Shown one piece after another: positions 1 through 12,625 of a DNA stretch of 64,000 bases. The stretch covers positions 36,392,014-36,456,013 of the forward strand of contig CP141144.1 in assembly GCA_035235625.1 (NCBI GenBank), given 5' to 3'. The position numbers and the translations under genes were made by a program. The stretch is from Saururus chinensis (taxonomy: Eukaryota; Streptophyta; Magnoliopsida; Piperales; Saururaceae). The notes beneath the pieces were generated by a model that was not told the DNA's origin, made no database searches, and worked only from the letters and a program-made list of their open reading frames with translations. The first letter of the stretch is position 1, and every line of letters begins with the position of its first letter.

Positions 1-99
1 TCGACCGTTCAAGTAGGCTGGAATAGATTACAAAATTCAGCATATTAATGGATCGAATTTGGGGCTGAATCAAATGGGCATCATCAGCAAGAAAATGGT

Positions 100-500
100 G
101 CGAGTTAGGGCTAAAACCTAATAATGAAATCAAAAATATAGTGACATGAATTTGGAGCTAAATCATATTAATGAAATTAGTAAAATAATACCACAACTAG
201 GCTGAAAATTAGTTATCAAATTAGCAAGAGTATTATAGGCACAAATTAGACTTAAATCATGTTGATGAAATCAATGATATAATAACACAACTAGGGCTGA
301 AAATCAGGGATTTAATGTGCAAGTGTATAGCATAAACTAGGACTGAAAATCAAGAATTCAATCAACAAGGGTATAGCATAACTAGGGCTAAAAATCAAGG
401 ATTAAATTGGCAAGAGTATAGCATAAATTAGGGTTGAAAGTTAGGGATTCAATCAGCAAGATATCATGCATGAATTAGGCCTAAAATTTAAGAATTTTAA
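100..500. repeat. Degenerate tandem array, about 46-bp unit
   Basis: A core reading roughly actagggctgaaaatcaggg recurs near 195, 245, 289, 335, 381, 425 and 472, a spacing of 44-50 bp. Each unit also carries a variant of caatcagcaagagtatagca. Fainter copies reach back toward the window start, so the array may continue to the left. No coding potential is seen. It stops just before the Copia-type LTR sequence that begins near 520. Confidence 0.7.
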
Positions 501-906
501 GAGGTCGAATTATGTTAAAGGTTGAAGCAAATGAAGATGAATATTTATTAAAGTTTCAAAAGGATCATGAGTTTGTACGAGTGAATAACAAGATCAAGAC
601 AATGTTCAAAAATGCCAGTAAGGACTTTGGTGGCCATGTGAGATCTAACTATGGGCTTCTAAGAATTTTGGAAATGGTTGAGTCTTGAAAGTCTTAACTT
701 CATAGTGCATTGATTAATAGGCCAAGGGTTGGTCGCATGGTTGCTTTCCCTAAATGGGTTTGCATGTTAAAAATATATTGTATGGACTTTTGTGTACTTT
801 TTATCTTTGTTTTTGTGTGTTAATAGCATATCAATTCCTTCAATAGGAGGATAAAACTTGTAGTTCTATACACATTAGTGTTTTGGACTAGAGGCACTAT
901 GGTGAC

Positions 907-3307
907 TAATACGTGTGGTTTTTATACATTTTATGCACTTATTTACCTTATTTGCTAGTATATAATTAGGTTAATTTAGGGTTAATTAGAGTTTATGTGT
1001 GTTAAGATAGATATTAGTAGTGTGATTTAATTATTAATTAATTTGGGTGATGTTACTTGTTTAGAAGTTTATTTGAATAAAGTTGTTATTCTATTTATGT
1101 TTTACATGACTAAAATATGGTTGTTTATGTTTTATAGGTAATGCATGTGGACAATGTGCGAAAAATTTCACAACACTCTTGACATGCTTACAAGTGATTT
1201 AGACAACTTTTCAGAGATGCTGACATGTTAAAAACATATATGGACATAAACAGAAGTGCTTTATAAACATAAAATAAACTTGGACAGCAATGTGGATTGT
1301 CTAATGAAAAGAGGACTTCTTCCCGAACGAGTTCCTAGACACTAATTGGACAGAAACGTCCATATTACAAAGATTTGATTTTGGTTAAAATTGAGTGCAA
1401 ATAAATTGGGCATTTCAAAACCCATTTCAATTAAATCAATGAACATTTTTGAAGTTTAAAATCAAAGAATGAGAGCTAATTTTGGTTGAAAAGAGGAAAT
1501 TTTCAGGGTTGCCATTGTTGAACTCGACCACGAAATTTTTCTCAAAGAAATTATTGAATAAGCTTCTTGGATTTGGTTGAAATTCACGGTGTATGTTTAT
1601 GTTATGATTAGATTTGTTTGTATATTGTAAAGCTTAGATTCATGATGTAAAGTGGAAGAACAAAAGAGAGAAATCAGTCCACCATTAATGGAGTTTGGAG
1701 GAGCTGAACTGATTTCTGAATAATGGAATTTGGTGGAGCTAAACCGATAGAAGGTGCAAGATCGTGATGAACAAGTAGTTGGAGTCAAACTGAGAGTTGA
1801 ATAGCGGCATGAGTACTAGAGTCCGAATGAGGAATTGAGAGAAGAATAGTTTGGACAAAATTGAGGAACTGGTACCAGAAGAGGATGAGGCTCCTTGAGT
1901 CGTGATATAAATTGGAAGAGAGAAGCCGATGTTGTGCCAAACTTATAGACTGGGACATATGCATATGAGCAACCAATAGAAAATAGAGGACAGGATGTGA
2001 AGAATCAATTCTAGTCAACTTAGGGATACTAAACTAAATTCTATATAAACATCCACGAGGGAGAAAAAAAGAGAAAAAATACAAGAAAACAGAAAATCGG
2101 AGAGGGCTCCACGCTAGGCTATTGGGCTGAAAAGAAAAATTACAAAATTAAGAAGTGCTCAAGGCTTAAGTGGAGCAAAGCTATAAAGTTGTTTTCTTTT
2201 CTTTTTCTTCAATCCTTGTAAGTTTAATTAAATTTTTATAGAGACTATGTCAATTAATGGCCAGTTTTTTTAAACAAGGTTAAGATGAACCTCTTTTTAA
2301 TTTTGTAGAGATTTCTAATATATGATTTGGTTAAGTTTTTAAAAGGTACTAATGTTAATTGTTCTTATCTCAATTTGATTAGTGGATTAATTTGGATGAG
2401 TCTAGTCATGCTTTTCTTATTATTTGAATTAGTTTTTATTAATTAAATATTTAGTTTAAGATTGTTAATTGGTAGAATTGGGTATTAGTTGTAATTTATT
2501 CATTTGGATACAACTTATGACTTAATTTTATTCTCTTGGAACAAGGTAGAACATAACTTTAGTATTTTGATTAAAAGTTGAAAAGATAATTTTTTTCATG
2601 ATAAATAGAGTTGAATTCTAGTTTATTGTGAGTTATATATTATGTTCCTAATTCGACTAGGATCTTAATTAGAATATTTATTTTACCTTCCTAAATTAGT
2701 GTATTTCCCAATTTGGTTAGGATTAGTTTTGCTTAACTTATTTGAGTAAGAATACTATTTTATTTTGCTATAAATTGTATTGCTCAACCTATTCTAAAAT
2801 AGACGAAAGAAATCATATTATTTTTATTTAATTTTCTGCTCTAATTCTTCTCTTCTCTCCTTTTTCCCCTTATTTTCCCTGTGTTGACCCCCTTAGTCTA
2901 CACCATTATATTTGGGAAATAAATTAATGACCAAAGATGTGATAATTTACATGTTAATAAGAGGGGATTCTGAAACCTTACTCAATTTTTATTTAATATT
3001 TTTAACACTTTTAAATGCTTTCATTGTTTAATTAAATTTCAGCCTTTACCTTTTATTTGAATTTTTCTTTCTTTTGTGCTTTATTTAACTTTAGTAATTT
3101 AAGTTTATTTTATTTATCATTTGCTTTAATTCCTCTTAGTTAGATTATTTATTATTTTTATAAGTCATTAACTAGATTTGGATTTATTTATTTTAGATTA
3201 AAATTAATTTTCCAAATTTCAAGTCCATGTGGGATTGACACTTGATTTAGCCGCTTAAATACTATAGATTTGCACATTTGTACGTAAATAATTAAAATTT
3301 AACAACA
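907..3307 (+). repeat. Forward LTR of the inverted-LTR element
   Basis: About 2.4 kb, from taatacgtgtgg to aacaaca. Its first 150 bp, running through ttaccttatttgctagtata and gttaagatagatattag, match the LTRs at 58281 and (reversed) 14710. The end is set by the following agtttttgg leader and primer site, the same arrangement as at 59691. Short open frames inside it have no recognisable product. Confidence 0.75.
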
Positions 3308-3313
3308 AGTTTT

Positions 3314-3331
3314 TGGCACCATTGTCGGGGA
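3314..3331 (+). other. Primer-binding site, tRNA-Asp type
   Basis: This 18-nt site sits six bases after the LTR end. It resembles the complement of the 3' end of plant tRNA-Asp, the primer used by Athila-group elements. The same site occurs at 59698-59715 in the related element. Confidence 0.7.
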
Positions 3332-3487
3332 CTTATAAAGAAAAACAAATTAAATCTAAACTATGTTTACCCTTCTACTAGTTTTTAAAGGCGTGAAAAC
3401 AAGGAGGCATTTTAGAGGGGATTAGTAGTGTATGACCACGTGGTTACGTGATCAAACAGTCTGATTAATTTGAGTTGATTTCAATCC

Positions 3488-4012
3488 ATGGAGAGTTGGG
3501 AAATTGAAAATGATCTTCCATTCACAATGGGAGATAACAATGCAGATACTAACTTTAGGGAGTTATTTTCACCAATTTCCATCAATCCACCCTCATGCAT
3601 AGTTTTGCCCGCTACCGCTACTACACACTTTGAGTTGAAAACACAAGTCATTCAACTTCTTCCTACCTTCCATTGTCTTAACAGAGAGGATCCTTACCCA
3701 ACCCTAAAGGTCTTCAAATTGGCCAGTTAGCAAGTCATGTAGGGGAGGGAGAGAGAGAAAGAAAGAAAGGCAAGTTTCCCAGTCAGCCTATACGCAACCC
3801 TAAAAGTCAATATGTTATTAGTAATGCTTCAAGTTCATCACATGACTAGGGGCTTGTCCAGTTAATCACTGCTCTTAGATCTAGGCGACAAGTTGATAAT
3901 CATGTAAAAATGTCTGAAGAAGAGAGAATTGAGAATACTGAACCAGAGAGTGAGAAACAGGAACTGAATGCCTCTCAACCTGTTTTAGTTGACCCCCCAG
4001 TTATGTTCAACT
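3488..4012 (+). pseudogene. Shortened gag remnant of the inverted-LTR element
   Basis: The first part encodes a stretch containing PPSCIVLPA and VIQLLPTFH. These parallel PSCIRLPAV and VIQMLPSFY in the gag at 60.2 kb. The later part (about 3770-4010) parallels the gag region after the zinc knuckle near 61.4 kb. It is much shorter than the related gag and broken. The reverse LTR follows directly. Confidence 0.6.
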
Positions 4013-4019
4013 AAAAACT

Positions 4020-5967
4020 TGGTGTTAAACTTTAATTGTTTACTCACAAGCAGACGAATCTACAGTAGTAAAGCACAAAAGAAAGAAAAAAAATAAAAGG
4101 TAAAAATTTAAATTTAAATAAACTAGGAAAGCAATTAAAAGTGTTAAAAATGTTAAATGAAAAATGACTAAAGTTTCAGAATCCCCTCTTATTAACATCT
4201 AAATAATCACATCTATGTTCATCAATTTATTTCCCATATATAAATTACAATAAATTAGAATTTAATTCTCTCCATCATGGAAAATTTTATCTTTTAAACC
4301 TTCAATCAAAATACTAAATTTATGTTTTACCTCACTTCAACAAAAGAAAACCAAATCAAAAGTTCTATCCATATGAATAAATCAAAACATATACCTACTT
4401 CTACTAATTAACAATCTTAAACCAAGCATTTGACTAATGAAAACTAATTCAAATAATGAGAAAAGCATAACTAGACTCACTCATATCAAAATTAATCCAC
4501 TAATCAAATTGTGATAAGAACAATTAACATTAAAAATGTTTAAAAATTAACCGAACCACATAGATTAGAAAAATCTACAAAAGTAATAAGAGGTTTATCT
4601 TAATCTTAGTTAAGAAAACTTGTCATTAATTAATATAATATCTATAAAAAATGAAATAAACTTACAAGGATTGAAGAAAAAACACAAAAGGAAAACAACT
4701 TTAATAGCTTTGTTCCACTTCAGCCTTGAGCACTTTTGAATTATGTAATTTTCTTCTTAGCCCAATTGCCTAGCATTGAGCCCTCTCTGGTTTTCTGTTT
4801 TTCTTCAATTTTGCCTTCAGGTTTATATTAAATCTGATTTAGGTAGTATAAGTTGAATTAGAAATGATTTCTTGTTCTCAAGCCTCTTATTTGATTAATT
4901 ATTTGTATGGGTCCCAGTTAGGCCCACTTTGTGTTTAATCCAACATCGGGTTACTACCCTTTTTTAGTTTTCTCATTTGGACACCATCGTCCCAGTTCTT
5001 CACGACTCTTCTTCTCCTACTTTGACTTCAACCTAAACTTCAAACTCCAATCTTCTCCTTCTCTTTGTCTCCCGTAGCACAATTAGGCTTATGCACACAT
5101 TGTTCAGCACAGCACGAGTAGAACCATTTAGAACTCATTTAACAAAGCTTTAGTTCACTCCATGAATGGTGGTTCAATAGTTATTTTCATTCATTTCTTC
5201 TTCCACTTTCCAACTCAAATCTAAGTGTTACAAAAAATATAAACAAATTTGATCATAACATCAACTTACACCATGAATATCTGACCAAATCCAAGAAGCT
5301 TATTTGAGAATTTCCTTCAAATGTCTAGTTTGAGTTCAACAATCACATACATGAAAATATCTTCTTTTCAATCAAAATCTGCTCCCATTCATCGATTTTA
5401 AACTTCAAACATGTTCTTCATTGATTGAATTCAAATGGGTTTTCGAATGCTCAATTTATTTGCAAAAATTCGCACTCAATTTTAACAAAACTCAAATCTC
5501 TATAATCTGGACGTTTCTGTCCAATTAAGTGTCAAAGAACTTGTTTGGGAAGAAGACCTTTTTTCACTGGACAATTCATATTACTCTTCATTTTTCTTCT
5601 CTGTTCATTAAGCTCTTTTGTTCATGTTCCTATATATTTCAAACATGTACGTATATTTGAAAAGTTGTCTAAAGCATGTGAAGAGTGTTATGAATTTTTT
5701 TGAACATTGTCCATGTGTCTCAAGAAGCATGCATTACCTATAAAACATAAACAGTCATATTTTAGGCGTGTATGACATATATAGAATACCTACTTTATTC
5801 AAATAAATTCCTAAACAAGTAACATTGCCCGAATTAATTAATAAATAAATAACACTACTAATATCTATCTTAACATGCATACATCCTAATGAAACTCAAT
5901 TAACCTAATCATATACTATCAAATGAGGTAAATAGGTGTATAAAATATTTAAAAACCATGTGTATAA
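4020..5967 (-). repeat. Reverse LTR of the inverted-LTR element
   Basis: The reverse complement matches the forward LTR along its length. Examples are the blocks around 4180-4250 against 2910-2975, 4740-4800 against 2085-2150, and 5790-5960 against 910-1070. Beyond its U5 end it also keeps about seven bases (agttttt) of the leader that normally lies between the 5' LTR and the primer site. That suggests this arm derives from a 5'-LTR-type junction. Confidence 0.75.
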
Positions 5968-7200
5968 GTGACCTTCATAGATAGAAGCGTATTAAACTCA
6001 CAGTTGGTAGCTGAGTGTTTCATTTTGGTTTTGCACTATTTTAATTGATAATTACTACTAAATCGTATGTTTTTATCTTCACAGATTGACTCTTGCTTTG
6101 TTTGTTTGCAAGCTTGTTTAATTTCATGGGTAAACTCTAATATGAATGAACAAGGTAACCTTGGCAATCCCAAGTAAAGACCTCCCTTATTTGATGGTAA
6201 AAAATTCTCTTATTAAAAAAAGTAGGATGAGTACTTTCATCTAATCCCTATATGGAAATTTATGGAAGACATTGGTGAAGTCCTCATATTACATAGGATA
6301 AGAATGCAATGAAATTTCCAAATTTGTGTGATCGGGATGAATATGAGTGGAAGTGTGCAAATGATCATAGTGCTTTATTCAATGTTGTGGAAACAACAAA
6401 TATAGGCTAATATCTAATTATATTTCAACAAAAGTTGTATGTGATCGGTTAGTTGGATGTCAAGCATCAAACTCAATGGAGTTAGATTATGAAACATCAG
6501 AAGCTGATGTTTCTAAAGCTAAATAAGGGATATTTTATCAAAAGGCCATTAAACTGAGTAGAAAAATGAAGAAGCCTGAGAAGGTTGGCAAGAAGAGAGA
6601 TTTGATAATTTACACACTTTCCCAAGAAAGAAGAATTAGTTGAATTGAAAAAGAAGTTTGATAGAGAGGTTGAAGACCTAAAGGTTGAATTATAGAGGGA
6701 GAAATAGAAATCTCTTGTTCTTAAAGGAGAACTAAGTTCTTTAATAAGAAACTCAATGTTCTTAAGAATGGTAAGACATCTTTGGATACTATGATTAGTA
6801 TGAGACAAAGGGATAGGAAGGGTCCTGGATTTGGACCACATGTGAACACACCTAGAGTGAATCCCACCACCTTTGTCAAATCCAATGAGAGTATTTAAAT
6901 GTCGTAGAATTTGCCTACCCATGTCAAACCTAAGTTACAGAGACCCATGAAACTTATAGCTAGTGCTTTAGGTATTTGTGACTTATGCCAAAACTACTCA
7001 CACACTGGGAGAGATTTCCCTAACATTCACCTTTTTAAAGAAATACCTTAGGAGGAAGAGAAAGGAATCTCTAAGAAAACAAAGACCCATATTTCCCTAG
7101 CAAGCATGAGTGCAAGATCAAGAATGAGTGGATTGATAAATTAGACCTTTAGAACTTGAAAACACGAATAGTGAAGATGACAAAAATACCATTATAATGC

Positions 7201-9090
7201 CTTACGATAATTTGGCTAAGGCTAACGGTGTTTCTCTTGAAAAATAGAAAAAATGATAATTTTGTCTACGTTTTCATTTTTCAATCTTATGGGACAAATT
7301 TCATGATTTTTGTTTTTAATTTATTTTATTTTTTATCTCTGATTTTTCTTAAGTTAAAATAAAAACAAAAAACACAAATTGAAAACACAAATATTACAAA
7401 AAACTAGTTAGTGTCCTAGCTTTTGTAAGGTTTTTATTATTTTTGGATGTTCTGCTCAATCTTCAATGTTTGAAATTTCATAATAAAAGTTGGAAAACAT
7501 CATCATGAATGTTGTTTATTGTTTTAACTAAGAGAGGAATATACTAATGGGAGTGGAAAACAAGTTGATTTTTGTTATCTTGATGTTATAAATCTCTATT
7601 TTCTAAAACATTGCACACATCATAAAACTCAAGTCAATTTCAAGAATAAAACTAATTCAGAGATCTTTGACAAATGAAGACTTATGAATTTAGATTTTAG
7701 TAGAGTGTAAGCAATAAAAATTAGAGGAGCTTTCTACACTCTATTCATACATTTACTTGAAAACTTTGTTCTACAAAAGATGAAAATTTTTCTAAAAAAA
7801 TCATCCTTGAAAAGATGATGGAGAAGGGCTACCTTTATGGGACAACCTATGCTAGCATAAAATTTCTATCTACTTGACCTCTAAAAAGAAAAATGACACA
7901 AAATATTAATGCAAGATGAGAGGATTTAGACAAAGCCAAGCCCAAGAAAAAATAATTGGAAAAGAATAGAAAAAGCCATCAAATTGAGAAAAATATGGGC
8001 ATAAATTAAAATTTTCAAGCTTTAGATCAATTGATGTAAATGGAGTCTTTGGTAGGGTCTAAGTAACTTTGTCTCACTTGGATAGAATGAACAAGGGAGT
8101 TTTATATTTGGAGGAGACAAGGGCTAATTGATGGAATTTAAAAAAAAAAAAAGAAATAAAATGTCAATGCAATGAAAAAAAATTAAAATTGATCAACTAA
8201 GGAGTTGACTAATCAAGGAAAAAAACATAATAACATTAGGTTTTTGTTGTGTGAAGTTTGAATTATGAATTTGACAAGATTGAACTATGAGCTCAACATT
8301 GATTTTTAGCTTTTCAAAAAAAAAATTTATTTGTATTTCTAGTGGTCCAAATGAGATGATTTCACATAATTTTAGTAGCTTTTTGAGCTTGCAATTTATT
8401 GCAAAATAAATAAAAAAAATGCTCAAAAGCGATCAATCACTTGGTCTGACAAGTTTGAAGTTGAACAGTCACGTTTGCTCGTTTTTAATAATTTATCCTA
8501 CATTTAGCCTAATTGATCAGTCAAAACTCTTGAGGAAGCTCTGCTTTTCCAAGAAGTGGCAATTTTTGTGCCCAATTATGCAGATCAAATAGATTTCAAC
8601 ATGATTTTTTGAAATGCCCAATTTTCAAGTAAATGCCACAATCCTCTAATTTTTATTTTTTTTCATTTTGAATGAGTTTTAACATGTTTTGAATTGGTAA
8701 ATTTGTTAATTAGGTTTAGATTTACATTCCTTTAACTTTTTATGTGATTTTTTGGTTAAATCTGAGCTTCCTCGAATTTAAGTTTTGAAACTTTCAAAAA
8801 CTTGCCCTTTTCAAGAAAACATAAAGTTGATGTAATCATAGGGCAAATTACAAGTCATTTTATTTTAATAAATTGTTTCAAATTCAATTCTCTACAACAT
8901 ACTAAATTTTGGAACAAATCTGTTCAAAATTTTTGAGAAGGGTATTTTGGAAATTTTAAATTTTTGGCTAGAATTTTTTTGATTTTTTTAAAATTTAGGA
9001 TGCTTAATTTTTTTAATTTACATTCCTAGATTTTGTCTTAGCCTAGAAATATCTTGTGTTTCATATCTAGAAGGCTAGAGGTCTCTCCAA
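7201..9090. other. AT-rich stretch without recognisable gene
   Basis: Long A/T runs and no open frame with recognisable domains. The minus-strand open frame at 8193-8426 is low complexity and is not called. The stretch may be degraded internal sequence of the Copia-type remnant to its left. Confidence 0.4.
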
Positions 9091-9096
9091 CACTTC

Positions 9097-9738
9097 TCAA
9101 GTGCGCGCAGCGTGTTCTTCAACTTCATATGCATTCAAACTCACATCTAGGGTTAGGCCCGTTAGTTTCAAGTACTCTATTATTTTGAAATAAATACAAA
9201 GTCCATAGGTTGGCTTTTTTGGAGACCACAATTGGGAGGTTTGTTTTTCTGGCATCACTACTTCCCCACCCTTGCTTGATTCAACAGTTTCAATTGACGT
9301 TGGACAATAACATTCATGTATTATACAATGTTTAATGGGTTTGAGTTTTCGGAGGAAAATTTTATCACTTGTAAATTTAAGAGTATTGATAGAGGCAAGA
9401 CCTAGGACACATCTACTTGTGCGCAAAGTATGGCTTCTATATTCTGTGTGCTACATAGTATTGCTTAATATGATATTCGGAATGCCCAAAGGGAGTTGAT
9501 GGATTGGCCAATGACATAGATTATCTAATTTCCGATGGATTGGCCAATGACATAGATTATCTAATCTCCAAGCTTGATTTCTAGCATGACCACTGACATG
9601 AGATGTTTGCCTTCCAACACATCCTATATCACATATTTCTAGCTTAATTAGTATGTTCATATCCCTTGAGGAGAGCCCATAGAGACTAGGATGAGTTGGC
9701 ATTTGAATGTGGGCAAACTGAGCTAGATGTAGAGCCAC
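9097..9738 (-). other. Unrecognised minus-strand open frames, possible gene or element fragment
   Basis: Two adjacent minus-strand open frames, 9097-9426 (109 codons) and 9451-9738 (95 codons), have fairly even amino-acid composition. The surrounding DNA is AT-rich. I recognise no domain. The second contains a perfect-length 36-bp tandem duplication (9498-9533 and 9534-9569, one base different), which adds 12 residues in frame. These may be pieces of a decayed gene or of an element, or may be chance. I assign no function. Confidence 0.25.
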
Positions 9739-12286
9739 TAGTTAAAAAATATAAACTACAAGATATATATCTCCTCCCTTATCAAAAATAGATTTTTCTG
9801 TACTAAGGCACCAAAATACTTATGTGTTTAACGAATCATGCAAATCAAAGAAAATAAAGATACAAGAGAACTTTTACGTGGAAACCCACCTTGGAAAAAA
9901 CCACAGGACACAATGTCCAGACCAAAATATGCACGATTGTGAACAAAGATACAAAGTTACTGGTTTACAAAGAAAAAATCCTTTTCTTTTCTCGATTGTC
10001 TCCACCACCACTCCAAACTTTATATCAACTTGGTATTTCTCCACCATGATTGCTTCTAATTGATTTTGATCTTCACTGCAACTACTTTAGCATGAATGAT
10101 CTCCTCCTTTGATCTTCTCAACAATTCCTCAAGCGAACACTTAGTCCTTCAAGTGTATTAGCTCTCTCTCTCTCTCAATTCTAATCACTTTTAATTTTTG
10201 TCTCAAAGTTTCATGATCAAGGAAACTATTTAAGTCATCAACTCATTAGAGAAATTTCAATTTTTCTCAATGGTTTTCTAGACTTTGTCTCTCTCTTCTC
10301 ATGTTCACAGCCCCTTTTTATAGATCCCTAGGTTAGTTGAGGAGTTCAACCTTGAATATGAAACAAAATCAACACAAATTGTCCTATTTTAGGAATCAGC
10401 ATGTTGGACTGATCAATCGTTCCCTAGGGCAATAAAATATTCCTTGTATTGTTTGAACTTAGACTTACAACTGATGGATTGTTTCAAACAATGATCGATC
10501 ATTCACTATTCTAGAAATATACATGACGAGTTTCAATGTTCTGGAGATCCTTATAAAATTCATTCAAAGCTAATCGATCGTAGTGATTGATTGCTTATGA
10601 ACAAAAGCACAAATTTTGTCCAATTGTCTCTAGAACTCTCTCATACTATAAAATGAAGTTTCCATAACTCTCAAGTACATGTGTGTGATGTGAAATAAGC
10701 CAATATATCACACATATATACTTATAGGATGTGTCCAATTGATTCTTTTATTCTACATAGGATGACGTTTCATGGCAGAGACCTAGGAAGGGTAGGAGAG
10801 CTACACAGAGAGGACCCCGATGATTAACTATACCGCCAATATGTGCCTTATTAGTAGTTTGCTGCCTTTCCATGCGAGGTACGTGAGAGGTTTGATTAGC
10901 TTTCTGACATGATACACCACATTCAAGAATATGTCACCACATCTTCTGATGAAGGTATTTGATTTATGTATATTATGACTTGTTTAGGTCAGGATATGTA
11001 CCTTTATTTTACAATTATATGTATCTTCAAACTGATTATTATGACTTGTGAGACATTTGCTACATAGGATTATTTGTTGTCAATTCACTTTTAGACTAAT
11101 TTTAGCGAAAGGGGGGAGAGAAATTATTGAAAATCATGTTAATGTGGTTAATTACATCTCTGGAATGGTGCTATGAAAAGAAAAGAAATTAATGTGTGCA
11201 AATCAATTACAGGATACAAGGCTTTTCAAGTTAATTCCAAATGTTCTTAAAAATGTTATGCCTCAATATTTTAGAACTCAATTTTTATAAATCAATTAGT
11301 GGAAAGAACATTTTTAAAATATTTGACAAAATATATCAGGGTATGATCTTGTTTTCAAATATAATCATATCCAAATCAAAATACTATATTAACTAAGGTC
11401 AAATCAAGCCACAAACAAATAGCACTCAGCCGAGTACATGTCACAAAATCCATAATGTACAACAATGAAAGTGATTAGCACTCACACGCCTAAAGTCAAA
11501 TACACACATACTAAAAAGTTCAAGTATTAGAGTCAAGAGTCCTACATCAACTACAAAGTACTGTAGCCGTCCTTTCCAATCACCAAGATCCTAACTTTGT
11601 CTTACAAACCTTCATCACAAGGATGTTGAGTATACAAATATACAGTTAGATGGCTAAATAAAAACTAAATAATGACAACATATTTATTATTCAAGAATAC
11701 CATGTAAATACACCATGATAATCAATTATGAAAAACATCAAGTATGACAAAAAATTTGAAGTAAACAATAGTATTAAAATGTGCTTATGTGCACCAAAAA
11801 CATAATAATGTTATCACCATGACTACACTTATGAGTTGATTTCCTCCACTTAGTATAAGCCATCAAGGTCTCAATGACAAGGTAACCACATTTAGGGTTC
11901 CATCTCACTCACTAGACCATGAACTACTCACAATTCGACTTTAGTTATTTTGAAGCCTATCTACTCCATTCATGTCATAATGCTAAGGCCCAGAAGGGCT
12001 CATGGACTCAAATGGTTGATCACAACTACTATGACTGGAGGTTTCATCAAAACTTCTTGTATTGTGCTACATGGGACCAATCATTTTTAATGCTCTACTC
12101 AATTTGAAATTAACTCCTAGATCAGGGGAATGGTTCTACATAACTCCTACCCTTAGGGAGCTGGAAGACCAATAATTTTTTTCATACTATACCCTTATGT
12201 TATTGTGGCTAAACACAACTCAATTGAGGAGCCAACCAGACACATGGATCCCTTGTCCTTAAGTGTTGAATATCAACAACCCAAGT
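9739..12286. other. Repeat-derived non-coding region
   Basis: No gene is recognised. A motif near 9868 (cgtggaaacccacc followed by aaaaaaccac) and scattered gatcgatc-type segments at 10.4-10.6 kb resemble LTR-type sequence. Similar gatcgatc segments lie inside the Copia LTR at 26.4-26.6 kb. The 11.4-12.28 kb part is CA/AT-rich. It continues across elements A and B into 24.63 kb, so it predates both. Confidence 0.35.
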
Positions 12287-12625
12287 TGATGTGCCCGACA
12301 TAGGCACAATCGGTACAGGAAGTTCTAGGAGAGAGAGGAAGGAGAAGTAATAAAATAACAAAGAAGTAAACTGATATGCTTGCATACCAACCCAAGGAAG
12401 GAGACAACCCTTTATGGGGAGTCATGCCCTCCAACATTGGGACTCTTGCTGCTAGTGGGCCTGGTTCTCTTATGGCCCACTAGCGTGCCTAACACCAGTT
12501 CATATTACAATAATAATACCATTCCACCACTAATTTAAGGGAAACTAGCCTAAGGCACTGAAATAAATAATAGTCTAATGTACTCAAATAAAGGCAAGTA
12601 ATGAATTAAGTGCACGTTCACAACA
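12287..12625 (-). repeat. 3' LTR of element A
   Basis: 339 bp. On the minus strand it runs from TGTTGTGAACG to GGGCACATCA. The purine-rich segment just inside it (minus strand gcgtggtggag) fits the polypurine tract. Its partner is 18804-19142. Confidence 0.88.

Larger units (their letters stand above)
907..5967. mobile_element. Athila-like LTR element with inverted LTRs, 5-bp target duplication
   Basis: A forward LTR (907-3307), a tRNA-Asp-type primer site, a shortened gag-like stretch, and a second LTR in reverse orientation (4020-5967). The direct 5-bp duplication gtgac flanks the whole unit at 902-906 and 5968-5972. The flanks join into a sequence closely matching 27241-27295, where no insert is present, so the unit appears to have entered as one piece. 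Both outer ends are U3-type starts and both U5 ends face inward. In a normal insertion one outer end is U3 and the other U5. The arms have diverged visibly in sequence and length, which suggests an old event. It is a broken fossil. Confidence 0.8.
520..7200 (+). mobile_element. Copia-type retroelement remnant, 5' part, split by a nested insertion
   Basis: The stretch 520-906, continued at 5968-6002, matches the end of the Copia LTR at 26011-27295. The LTR ends near 6002 in ctcaca. It is followed by a weak tRNA-Met-type primer site (ttggtagctgag). From about 6130 to 7160 there is a degraded Copia-style gag, with a PPLFDG-like start, a lysine/glutamate-rich coiled stretch and a zinc-knuckle-like remnant near 6975. 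It is a broken fossil with many breaks, and no pol was recognised. The nested element occupies 907-5967. The facing end of this element may be the 3' LTR at 26.0 kb, but that pairing is inference. Confidence 0.55.

Noticed and set aside
1597-2018. Open frames inside the forward LTR as small genes
   Set aside because: They lie wholly within LTR sequence and have no recognisable domain.
8193-8426. Minus-strand open frame of 77 codons
   Set aside because: Phe/Ile/Lys-rich translation of AT-rich DNA, with no domain.
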